This document shows positions 30,616-39,800 of a DNA stretch of 64,000 nucleotides, piece after piece. Under the pieces are notes generated by a model, which was not told the DNA's origin, searched no databases, and saw only the letters and a program-made list of their open reading frames with translations. Made by a program: the position numbers and the translations under genes. The stretch is from RBG-16-34-14 sp963727535 (GTDB taxonomy: Bacteria; Bacteroidota; Ignavibacteria; Ignavibacteriales; Ignavibacteriaceae): contig CAVSGR010000006.1 of assembly GCA_963727535.1 (NCBI GenBank), forward strand, positions 1 through 64,000, written 5' to 3'. Numbering within the stretch: the stretch's first letter is position 1; every line of letters begins with the position of its first letter.

Positions 30616-32541
30616 TTATACTTCCACAGGAATAGCAAGAACAGGTATTCTTACACGGTGACGAACTTCATTGGCAGTTGAACCGTGAATAATATCGCTC
30701 AGCAATTTGTGACCATGGCTGCCGACTATTAGTAATTCAATTTCCTCCTGTTTACAAATCCTCGCTATTTCATCTTCGGGTTCACCGCCCCCAATTATTG
30801 TTTGTGTAACAAAATCATCTTTGTTTAGTTTTTCGGCAAAATTATTAACGTAAGCTGTCATTTCTTTTGCACTCTCATCTGCAACAAGGTCGCCTATAAA
30901 TCTCCCTGTTACTGTCTCAACACAATGGATAAGGTAGATCTTTGCAGAAGATGTTTTTAAGAAGGGCAAAGCTCCCTTTATAATTTGTTCGTCTCTCTCG
31001 GCTTTGCCTTCCAGAGCAATACATATTTTCTTATAAATGTCAGGTTTATTCATAGTAGCCGGTATTTTTCTAGCATAAGCTAATGGTTTTTTTATGAATA
31101 ACTCTTCGAATCTCTCCAATCTTTCTTTCTTGAAGTATGGTTCAACAGTAATCCACAACAAAAGCAGAATAAGAAAAACAACAACCGGAATCAACAAAAA
31201 CTTAATTATTATTCCTTCTAACCCGGTTGCTGAAATATTTTCAGTTATAAAATCATAAACCAACTTTAAATTTAATACAATAATAAAGCCTGCCGAAAGC
31301 CATGCAAGTATTCTGACAAGATATTTAGATGCGAACTCTTTCATTTTTATTTTGCTGGAAGTAAAATGGAGCAACGGCACAAGTGCAAAAGGCAGTTGAA
31401 GAGAGAGAATAACCTGAGAAAGTACCAGTAACGAATCAACAGATTTATCCCCTGATATTTTTATTACAATAACTGTCGGGATAATCGCAATTAAACGAGT
31501 GATAATTCTTCTTAACCAGGGACGCATTTTTAAACCGACAAATCCTTCCATTACAATTTGTCCGGCAAATGTTCCTGTGATAGTAGAGGACTGTCCTGCA
31601 GCAAGTAAAGCAACACCAAATGCAATCGGAGCAAACTTATTTCCTAAAAGCGGCGCAAGTAAAGCATGTGCATCTATAATAGAAGCCACACCCGAATTAC
31701 CTGTTGTAAAGAAAACTGCAGCGGCAAGAACAAGTATTGCCGCATTAACAAAAAATGCTGCATTCAATGCAACAACAGAATCGATAAGATTAAACTTGTT
31801 TGCATCCTTTAATCCTTTGGGAGTTCTTTTAACATTCCTGGATTGAACAAGTGCAGAATGCAAATAAAGATTATGCGGCATCACTGTTGCCCCGATGATT
31901 CCAAGTGCAATAAATAATGCGTTTCCATTCAATGCTGTTGGAATAAAACCAGTGGATATTTCCGCAAAGTCCGGTTTGGATAGGAACACTTCAAATGCAA
32001 AGCAGATGCCTATTGTTGCAACAAGTGCAAGTATAAAGGCTTCCATCTTTCTTATCCCAAAAGAAAGTAAAAGCATTAATATCAAAACATCGAAAGCAGT
32101 AATTACAACTCCCCACAATAATGGAATTCCAAATAAAAGATAAAGCCCGACAGCAGAACCGATAACCTCCGCAAGATCACATGCTGCAATTGCAATTTCA
32201 CATATAATCCATAAAATATAATTCATTGGCTTGGAGTAATGATCTCTGCAAGCCTGCGCAAGATCTCTTCCGGCAACAATTCCTAGTCTTGCAGAAAGAG
32301 ACTGAAAAAGAATAGCCATTAGATTGGCGAGAAGAATTACCCAGATTAATTTATAACCGAACTGCGCTCCACCAGCTAAATCGGTCGCCCAGTTACCCGG
32401 ATCCATATAACCGACAGAAACCATGAATGCAGGTCCGGTAAAATAAAAAAGTCTTTTCCAGAACTTTGAAGTATGATTCACTTCTACTGAAGAATGAACC
32501 TCCGACAAAGATTTATTTAAGGCCGTCTGGTCGTCGTTCAT
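30616..32541 (-). CDS. mntH: Nramp-family metal transporter fused to a UspA domain
   Basis: A 641-residue protein. Residues 30-465 are an Nramp transporter with the metal-site motif DPGNWATDLAGGAQFGYK in TM1, and GIIGATVMPHNLYLHSALVQ in TM6, giving the conserved Asp, Asn and Met ligands for Mn2+ or Fe2+. Residues 500-641 are a universal stress protein domain ending in GSHGHKLLSDIIHGSTANEV, the G-2x-G-9x-G(S/T) ATP-binding motif. Standard MntH is about 410-450 residues, so the Usp domain is a clear C-terminal addition, suggesting nucleotide control of uptake. It lies 64 bp after the DtxR-type gene. Confidence 0.92.
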   Translation of the reverse strand: MNDDQTALNKSLSEVHSSVEVNHTSKFWKRLFYFTGPAFMVSVGYMDPGNWATDLAGGAQFGYKLIWVILLANLMAILFQSLSARLGIVAGRDLAQACRDHYSKPMNYILWIICEIAIAACDLAEVIGSAVGLYLLFGIPLLWGVVITAFDVLILMLLLSFGIRKMEAFILALVATIGICFAFEVFLSKPDFAEISTGFIPTALNGNALFIALGIIGATVMPHNLYLHSALVQSRNVKRTPKGLKDANKFNLIDSVVALNAAFFVNAAILVLAAAVFFTTGNSGVASIIDAHALLAPLLGNKFAPIAFGVALLAAGQSSTITGTFAGQIVMEGFVGLKMRPWLRRIITRLIAIIPTVIVIKISGDKSVDSLLVLSQVILSLQLPFALVPLLHFTSSKIKMKEFASKYLVRILAWLSAGFIIVLNLKLVYDFITENISATGLEGIIIKFLLIPVVVFLILLLLWITVEPYFKKERLERFEELFIKKPLAYARKIPATMNKPDIYKKICIALEGKAERDEQIIKGALPFLKTSSAKIYLIHCVETVTGRFIGDLVADESAKEMTAYVNNFAEKLNKDDFVTQTIIGGGEPEDEIARICKQEEIELLIVGSHGHKLLSDIIHGSTANEVRHRVRIPVLAIPVEV

Positions 32542-32605
32542 AGAACATTCTTGTTTTTATTATCCACTTTGTTAGTATGTGATAACTTGCTAAAAAATTA
32601 TTCTA

Positions 32606-33274
32606 CTATAGTTTGGTTTTTTCTTCTTCAACAAAAATATTTGATGCAATGGTGCTGCTTATAATTATTTCTTTATCATCTATATTTATAAGCATTGATT
32701 TGTCAAAATCGAAAATGTTTTTCACTAAAATTTTTTTATTGAGATCAATTCCTATTTTAGAAATGTATTTCAGGAAATCACTATCAAAATCGTTTACTCT
32801 TGTTACTATTCCGGTTATATCTTTTTGAAGTTTTATCAATGGAATTGATTTTTTTTGTTTCGGTATAGAACCATCTTTTGCAGGTATAGGATCCCCGTGC
32901 GGATCGAATTCCGGAAAGTCGAGCATCTCTTCTATTCTACTTATCAATTCATCTGAAGCAGAATGTTCAAGGCGGTTAGCTTCGTCGTGAACTTTGTCCC
33001 AAGGCATTCCAACAACCTGGTGTAAAAACAATTCCCATATCCGGTGTCTTCTTACCATGCTTTTTGCATATTCTTCGCCATCGCCGGTTAAATTTATTCC
33101 TTTATATTTTTCATAATTGATGTAACCGTCTTTGGCAAGCTTTTTTACCATGTCTGTTACAGCAGCATTCGAAATAGAAAGTTTATCAGCAATTTTGTTC
33201 GCTTTTATTGTACCGTCTGTATCACGATACTTATAAATAGTGCTTAAGTAGTCCTCTTTTGATATATTCTGCAT
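32606..33274 (-). CDS. DtxR/MntR-family metal-dependent transcriptional regulator
   Basis: A 222-residue regulator. Residues 1-65 form the winged helix (ISKEDYLSTIYKYRDTDGTI, KLSISNAAVTDMVKKLAKDG). Residues 70-140 are the metal-binding and dimerisation domain (VRRHRIWELFLHQVVGMPWD, RLEHSASDELISRIEEML, with Glu/His ligands and FPEFDPHGDPIP). Residues 150-222 are a FeoA/SH3-like domain. Family members repress uptake genes when Mn2+ or Fe2+ is bound. It is the first gene of the metal operon. A 6-2-6 palindrome upstream may be its own operator. Confidence 0.93.
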   Translation of the reverse strand: MQNISKEDYLSTIYKYRDTDGTIKANKIADKLSISNAAVTDMVKKLAKDGYINYEKYKGINLTGDGEEYAKSMVRRHRIWELFLHQVVGMPWDKVHDEANRLEHSASDELISRIEEMLDFPEFDPHGDPIPAKDGSIPKQKKSIPLIKLQKDITGIVTRVNDFDSDFLKYISKIGIDLNKKILVKNIFDFDKSMLINIDDKEIIISSTIASNIFVEEEKTKL

Positions 33275-33300
33275 ATTTTAAGTAAATTTAAGAGAGAAAC

Positions 33301-33314
33301 TTAAGTGGACTTAA
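33301..33314. promoter_or_regulatory. Candidate DtxR/MntR operator
   Basis: The perfect inverted repeat TTAAGT-GG-ACTTAA lies 27 bp upstream of the regulator's ATG. A related half site (TTTTAAGTAAATTTAAG) is next to it at about 33277-33293. The shape and length resemble the dyad operators bound by DtxR-type proteins, and the position suits autoregulation of the operon. No equivalent dyad was seen before mntH itself. This is inference from position and symmetry only. Confidence 0.45.
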
Positions 33315-33392
33315 ATTAAAAATCAAGTGTGTGTAAATTGAAGTACTGATCGTTTAACTTAATAGTACTGGAGGAAGAGCAGAATTAATCTT

Positions 33393-34463
33393 CTATTTTA
33401 TCAAAGTCATTTTCTTTGTTGAGATAAATTCATCAGTTGCAAGTGTATAGACATAAACACCACTTGGTATAGTTGAAGCATTAAAAACTATACTGTAACT
33501 TCCTGCCTTTCTTACCGCATTCACCAATGTTGCAACTTCCTGCCCAAGAATGTTATAAACTTTCAGTGTTACAAAAGATTGTTTTGGTATTGAGTATCTA
33601 ATAGTTGATGTTGGATTAAATGGATTAGGATAATTTTGTTCAAGTGCAAAGCCCTTTGGCTGATTATTAGAACCAACTACTGCTGTGCTTGTTTCCCCCG
33701 AAATTATTTGACTCACTTCACCCATACCACCATCTATACTATCAACACTGAACGTTTGGAGATGGGCTTTTGAAAGCCATGTATAGGAGACTGTTTCAGT
33801 GGTATCTGAACTAAAGGGTATATCATTAAATGAAGTAACTGTGATCCTTTTACTCATTTCACGCAAACGTAAACAATCAAAATCACCTGTAGGTAAGCGC
33901 AGTGTACCGGAGGCATCTACCGAGTTCCAATTTGAATCCACTGTGATTGTTACAAAACCAATGGACTCACTAGTGTCGCTTGATGATGTTAGCCAACTGG
34001 TACCTATTGTAATTGGTAATGGAGCTATATCGTCCTGAGTAAAATTGATAGATTGAAAACCACCAAAGCTACTAGCATCTCCAAGTGTTATAAGCTGATT
34101 CGAGGTTACATTCCAATAATTATCCAGAATATATGTGCCACCTTCTATAGTTGCTGATAATCGAAATCGGAAATTCGCTGTGGGGAACTGATCAGCCCGA
34201 TAGCCATCTACTGGATCCTGATATTCAAGTGCACCGGAGATATATGTATCCGTATTTAAACTCCTATAGTCCCACACTTGAGCCGTACCACCTGGCCCAA
34301 TAGATACCATTATTGCGGTGGAATCCGAAACAAGGACGCTACGCGAAGTCCCCTTTAGAGCAAGAATATCATTACCCGAAATGCTTATTTGTGCCCGCAA
34401 CAAAACTGAATTCAGCATCATACTTATTATTATCAATGTGCAAATACGTATTGCAGAACTCAT
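33393..34463 (-). CDS. Secreted protein with type IX secretion C-terminal sorting domain
   Basis: A 356-residue protein with an N-terminal signal peptide ending LLRAQ. The last 85 residues are a type A T9SS sorting domain: LEQNYPNPFNPTSTIRYSIP, then LKVYNILGQEVATLV and SGVYVYTL, ending KKMTLIK. The middle (beta-rich, with DYRSLNTDTY and TGDFDCLRLREMSK) has no recognised domain. The protein is expected to cross the outer membrane through the T9SS and be attached or released. This tail form is very common in Ignavibacteria and helps identify the organism. Confidence 0.9.
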   Translation of the reverse strand: MSSAIRICTLIIISMMLNSVLLRAQISISGNDILALKGTSRSVLVSDSTAIMVSIGPGGTAQVWDYRSLNTDTYISGALEYQDPVDGYRADQFPTANFRFRLSATIEGGTYILDNYWNVTSNQLITLGDASSFGGFQSINFTQDDIAPLPITIGTSWLTSSSDTSESIGFVTITVDSNWNSVDASGTLRLPTGDFDCLRLREMSKRITVTSFNDIPFSSDTTETVSYTWLSKAHLQTFSVDSIDGGMGEVSQIISGETSTAVVGSNNQPKGFALEQNYPNPFNPTSTIRYSIPKQSFVTLKVYNILGQEVATLVNAVRKAGSYSIVFNASTIPSGVYVYTLATDEFISTKKMTLIK

Positions 34464-34686
34464 AATATTCCTCCTGTTGATAGTGAAAGATATGTTTACA
34501 TTTCTCTTGCATGAGTTATTTAGCTGAAACCATTTTTTCTGCTCTATAAATTCCTGCTGTTATTATATAAAAATAACTGTCTTTGATATTCCCGATATTA
34601 AATTCACTTCATTAAATATGATTTCTCTTATTTAACTAGTATCATTTTCTGTATAGAATCTTTTTATGGAACCCTTTACAAAAAAT

Positions 34687-35955
34687 TTAAATCTTAATAA
34701 ACTCAACCCGTCTATTGTTTGCTTTTTCTTCAGGTGTTGAGTTGCTGTTAAGAGGTTTGGTTTCACCCCAGCCTTTGGTTTCCAATCGTGACGGATCAAT
34801 TCCTGATTCAACGAGAACAGCTTTAACTGCCATCGCACGATCCTCAGATAATTTTTGGTTAAAAGATTCATCACCGTCATTATCGGTATGTCCTTCAATG
34901 CTGAAGTTCAAATCGGGGTGTTCTTTTAACAGCCTGACAATTTCGTTTATTGTCCCCATTGATTCACCTGTAATGTTTGCTTTATTAACCTCAAATAAAA
35001 TTCCATGTGTTATAAATTTACCTTCGGAAACAATCCTATCATATAATTTTTTACCACCTTCATTTACTCTAATGTCTTTAATTGCACATATTTTTATATA
35101 GCGTTCATCAAACTGTCCACCAATTGAAAACATTGATGGTTTGAATCCAACTCGGGGAACATTCAGGATTCTTTCCTGATCCATATAGAGTTTCAGCGAT
35201 CTTACATTAAAAGAGACGGCTATATGTTTCCATTTTGCCTGCCAGGCTTTTCCTTCTTCTTTAAAACCCGATATATCCCCTCCAAAATTTCCCATCATAA
35301 CTTTGTCCCAGGAAATTTCTATAACTCTATTTTTTTTGTTACCACGAGCGGTGGGACTTTTACCATCAAAAAATCTTAATTGATATTGTTCGGTTCTTTT
35401 GGTTGCCAGTCCTTCAAAGAATACGTCAAATTCTATAGTAAAAACATCGGGCAGAAAATCCTTCTTATCCATTAACGGAAGAACGATTGTATTAGTGTGA
35501 ACAAATTGAATTACATTATCATTACCCAAAGAAGCATTTTGAGCCGAACCACTCGTTAAATCCCAGCGGGAAGGGAATTCACCGCTTTCTTCTCCCATCA
35601 GGTCATCTTCAAAAATTACTTTATCACCGGCAACAAAATCATACTTAGACCAGATTTTTAATTCCTCACGTTCTCCTTGTTCATCTGAAAATTGTTGTAC
35701 ATCAGACTCACTACCAGAGTTTTCTACTTTCTTATCTTTATCAGTAGTATCTTTTTCTCTATCTTCTTCTTTACCGCCTTTTTTAACAGCATCTACAGTT
35801 TCATCAATACCTTTATCAATGGTCTTATCTACTTCTCCTTCGGCTTTTTTTTCAATCTTCTTTTTTATTTTCTCCCCAATATCAAATTGTGCAGAAGTAA
35901 AAGATGAAAATGAGAAAAGGAGAAAAGCCGTTAATAATATTATTAGTGATTTCAT
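34687..35955 (-). CDS. OmpA-family peptidoglycan-binding protein
   Basis: A 422-residue envelope protein. It has a signal peptide (ILLTAFLLFSFSSFTSAQF), a charged low-complexity helical region (about 25-95, rich in Lys, Glu and Asp), and a beta-sandwich-like middle (WDLTSGSAQNASLGNDNVIQ, FTIEFDVFFEGL). The C-terminal OmpA domain (about 315-422) contains FSIEGHTDNDGDESFNQKLS, LETKGWGETKP and NNRRVEFIKI, which carry the Asp and Arg that bind diaminopimelate. It starts 15 bp after the small barrel gene, so the two are likely co-transcribed and may act together in the outer membrane. Confidence 0.9.
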   Translation of the reverse strand: MKSLIILLTAFLLFSFSSFTSAQFDIGEKIKKKIEKKAEGEVDKTIDKGIDETVDAVKKGGKEEDREKDTTDKDKKVENSGSESDVQQFSDEQGEREELKIWSKYDFVAGDKVIFEDDLMGEESGEFPSRWDLTSGSAQNASLGNDNVIQFVHTNTIVLPLMDKKDFLPDVFTIEFDVFFEGLATKRTEQYQLRFFDGKSPTARGNKKNRVIEISWDKVMMGNFGGDISGFKEEGKAWQAKWKHIAVSFNVRSLKLYMDQERILNVPRVGFKPSMFSIGGQFDERYIKICAIKDIRVNEGGKKLYDRIVSEGKFITHGILFEVNKANITGESMGTINEIVRLLKEHPDLNFSIEGHTDNDGDESFNQKLSEDRAMAVKAVLVESGIDPSRLETKGWGETKPLNSNSTPEEKANNRRVEFIKI

Positions 35956-35970
35956 ATTAACTCTCTTTGT

Positions 35971-36519
35971 TTATATTCCCATTTTACCGCCCGCACGAAA
36001 CTGGATGTTTGTAAAATTGCTTATGAGTTGAAACGTGCCGCTGAAGTCTAAAGAAAACTTCGGGCTTACTGGCAATTCGTAACCGGCACCTAAGGCAAAA
36101 GTAAATTCAGAAGAACTCGCACTGTAAGAACCACCACCGAAACTAAATCCGGCTACATTGATAGAGGGAGTTTCCGTACTTGTAGAAAAAAAGTTAAGCC
36201 CTAACTGACCGATACCATAAAAACCACCTGTAGGCATAAAGAAATATTTTACTCCTAAAAGTACCGGCACTGTACTGAAACTAACATAATCCGATTTAGT
36301 ACCATAGGATATATATCCGATTTGACCAACACCGGTGAGTTGGGGCATAAGCTCTAATTCAAAAGCAGCCGTACCACCAATACCTAAATTTGCTGCGTCT
36401 CCAAAGCTTCCCATAGGCAAAGAAACAACAAGCCCGGCACCAAGTGCCATTTTACTTTGTGCATTTAAAGATCCGAAAGAAAAGAGAATCACAATAAGAA
36501 TAGAAATGAATGTTTTCAT
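35971..36519 (-). CDS. Small outer-membrane beta-barrel protein
   Basis: A 182-residue protein with signal peptide KTFISILIVILFSFGSLNAQ, followed by alternating hydrophobic strands (KMALGAGLVVSLPMGSFGDA, FTFALGAGYELPVSPKFSLD) and a short C-terminal strand ending FRAGGKMGI. The pattern fits an 8-stranded barrel of the porin/OMP_b-brl group. It is the first gene of a probable two-gene unit with the OmpA-like protein. No enzymatic motif is seen. Confidence 0.85.
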   Translation of the reverse strand: MKTFISILIVILFSFGSLNAQSKMALGAGLVVSLPMGSFGDAANLGIGGTAAFELELMPQLTGVGQIGYISYGTKSDYVSFSTVPVLLGVKYFFMPTGGFYGIGQLGLNFFSTSTETPSINVAGFSFGGGSYSASSSEFTFALGAGYELPVSPKFSLDFSGTFQLISNFTNIQFRAGGKMGI

Positions 36520-36611
36520 AAATATTACTCCTGTTTTTAGTTAATAATAATGTGAGATTTCTTTATCATACTTTTTTTAACAATGAAAAATCATTTGGTA
36601 TTGCCTATCAT

Positions 36612-36761
36612 TTACTTAAAAAATAACTCCAGTATTCCAGTGAACAGAAAGGTTATCAGTATTCCGATGAAAACAGCAATCACAATTATCAGACTGGTAA
36701 CCCTTTTTTCCCGTTTTTGTATTTGTTCAATCGTGCTTTCCACGTTTTTTTTCTTTTCCAT
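36612..36761 (-). CDS. 49-residue single-pass membrane protein
   Basis: ATG at 36761-36759 opens a 49-codon frame to TAA at 36614-36612. A charged N-terminus (MEKKKNVESTIEQIQKREKR) is followed by one strong transmembrane segment (VTSLIIVIAVFIGILITFLF) and the tail TGILELFFK. The charge distribution and clean hydrophobic helix make chance unlikely, but the ribosome binding site is weak. It sits between the hybrid two-component regulator and the barrel gene on the same strand. A plus-strand frame over the same DNA has unlikely composition and is not favoured. Confidence 0.5.
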   Translation of the reverse strand: MEKKKNVESTIEQIQKREKRVTSLIIVIAVFIGILITFLFTGILELFFK

Positions 36762-36891
36762 TAATTAAAATTTCTTTGAAGGATTATTTATAATACAAAT
36801 GTAGAGTCCTGAGAAGATGTCGTCTATCTTATTTGTTACAACATTTTGCTATTTTGTTTCAAAATGGCAAAAATTGAATTGGGCAGATATT

Positions 36892-39800
36892 TTATCTATT
36901 AATTTTTGAGGAATATTCTGAAGGAAGGCAATTAAATTGTTTCGTAAATGCTCTTGTAAATTGTGACGGACTTGAAAAACCAATTTCGTACGCAATTTGC
37001 GTTACAGATAATTTTCCCCCAATGAGTAATTTCGCTGCGTGTTTAAGCTTCGTTAGTCTTACAAATTCACCGGGAGCCTGTCCCGTTATTGCTAGAATCT
37101 TCCTGTGAAGCTGTGTACGGCTTACAAATAAATCCTTTGCTAATTGTTCTGTACCAAAATTAGTTTTATCGAGATTTTTTTCTATTAATTCTAAAGTCTT
37201 CTTAATGAATTCATCATCCGCATCACTAAGCCCATTGGTTTTGCTTAAGATGTCAATATCTTTACTGTATTTTTCTCTTAATCGTTTCCTCTGTTCGAGA
37301 AGATTTTTAATCCGGGTAAACAACTCTCTTGAATCAAAAGGTTTGGTAAGATAATCATCGGCTCCCGTTTCCAAGCCTTCAATTTTACTTTCAGATGATG
37401 CTTTAGCTGTAAGAAGGATTACAGGTATGTCGCTTGTTTGCCACTCTGATTTAATTCTGCCGCAAAACTCTATTCCATCCATCGATGGCATCATGATATC
37501 ACTTATTATTAAGTCGGGTAATGAGGCTGCTGCTTCCTTAATTCCTTCCTCGCCATTTGCTGCTTCTGAAATTGTATAATTATTTTTAAGCAGATTCGAT
37601 AAATATTCTCTTACATCATCAGAGTCATCCACAATTAAGACTGAGGGCTTATTACCTGAATCATCCGTCCCGGTTTGTTCGTAATCCCCGTTTACCGGAC
37701 GAATAAATTGTGCGTTTTTCGTTTTGCTAATTTCTCTGTCTTTAAAATTTTCCCCCGATTCAATTTTTACTTTTTCATCTTCATTCAGATAATCACCCTG
37801 CATCGGTATGTGCAATACAAATTCAGTTCCCTTCTTAGATTCACTTTCAACAAAGATTTTCCATTTATGTAAATCGACAAACTCTTTAACCAAAGCCAAC
37901 CCAATACCTGAGCCACCGTAAGTACGTAGTGTTGAATCATCAACCTGGAAAAATCGATCGAAAATCTTTTCGAGTTTATCTTTGGGAATCCCGATTCCGC
38001 TATCCGATATTTTTATCTCAGCAATTTGTTTCCCCTCCTGTATTATTTGTCGTAAACCAACACTGATTCCTCCCCCATGTGGAGTAAATTTAACAGCGTT
38101 TGAGAGAAGGTTATTAATAATCTTTTCAAATTTGTCTGTGTCGACCCAGCAAACTATAGAATCTGAATTGCTTTCCAATTTTAACGAAATACTCTTTTGT
38201 TTAGTTAACGATTCAAACGAAGATACAAGCCCTTTCAAAATGTTAACGATATTTTCTTGTTTTGCTTTTAAGGAAACTGTCGTCTTTTCCAGCTGCGACA
38301 GTTCAAGAAGCTGATCGATAAGGTCTTTAAGCCGATTGCTATTTCTTTCAATCATATCAATGCTTTCAGAATAATCGTCGTTGTTCCCTCCTGTTTTTAA
38401 TTGTTCAAGCGGACCTTTTATAAGCATAAGAGGAGTTCTGAACTCGTGCGAAAGGTTTGCAAAAAATCTTGATTTGAGCTCTTCCAATTCGGATTTCTTT
38501 TTTACTTCAAATTCTCTCAGTTTCAATTCGTTACGCAACTTTGCCCGGTTTAATTCAAAACGTCTTATTCCTAAAAGTCCCAAAAGGATTAAAACTATAT
38601 ACAGTCCATATGCCCATAATGTTTTCCACCATGGCGGGTTCATAATAATTCTTAACAAGGTTACATTATCATTCCATACTCCATCCGCATTTGTAGATTT
38701 TACCTTGAATATATATTTACCCGGATCAAGATTTGTGTATGTAACAAATCTTCTTGTTCCGCTGTAAATCCAGTCCTCATCAAATCCTTCTATCTTATAT
38801 GCATATTGAATCGATTGGGATGAGTTATAATCCAATGCTGCAAACTCAAAAGAAAAAACATCCTGATTATGGGAAAGTGTAATTTCATCTGAGTTGTAAA
38901 TACTTTTTTTCAGCGGGGAATTTTTACCAATCTTAACAGATTTGTTAAAAATCTGAAAGTCCGTTATAACCACATTCGGTTTATACGAAGAGAGCTTGAT
39001 TCTTTTCGGATCAAAGATATTTACTCCTTTCGTACTCCCGAATAGCATTAAACCATTATCTAGTTTTAATGCAGATTCGGGATTCATTACGGAACCAAAT
39101 AATCCATCTTTTGCTGTAAAATTTGTAAACGATTTTTTTGAGACATCAAAAAAAGAAATGCCGGACCCTGTGCCGAGCCAAAGGTTTCCATTCTCATCTT
39201 CAAGAATACTATTTACAGTGTTATCAGGAAGTCCATCGGCAACGGTAAAAGATTTAATCTCAACGTCAAAATTATAGATATCCGAATTATAGTCATTATT
39301 TTTAACTACAAATTTACTCAGCCCATTGCTGGTGCCAATCCACAAAAGTGTTTCCGAATCTGGCAAATGATTGAAGTTTTTTGCTTCATAAATAGAATAG
39401 ATATTATTACTGCTAAGACCAATTACCGTATCACTTTTTTGTCTCCAGTTACGGAAAATTCCTCCCTCTTTATTCACAAATAAATTTAATCCCCCACCTA
39501 TAGTTCCTAACCAAATCCTTCCAAAATGATCTTCCTTAATTGTCCAAACATCACTATTAATAATAGATTTGGGATTGCCTCGTTGAGTGATCCATAAATT
39601 ATATTTCCCGGAAACAGGATTTATCCTTCCAACTCCGGACCCCCAATAACCAATCCAAATATTATTTTGGCTATCTTTAAGTAAAGATTTTACATACGGA
39701 ACAGCATGATTGCCTGTTTGGGGAAATATCAGAACCCAATCTTTTATTTTTCCTGTCCCGGGATTAAACTGCTTTAATCCCTGTCCAAATGTCCCGATCC

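Noticed and set aside
34632..34898. 88-residue minus-strand ORF
   Set aside because: It overlaps the C-terminal OmpA domain in another frame, and the OmpA frame carries conserved motifs throughout.
36583..36768. 61-residue plus-strand ORF
   Set aside because: It is the antisense of the better supported 49-residue membrane protein; the hydrophobic look comes from reading its complement.
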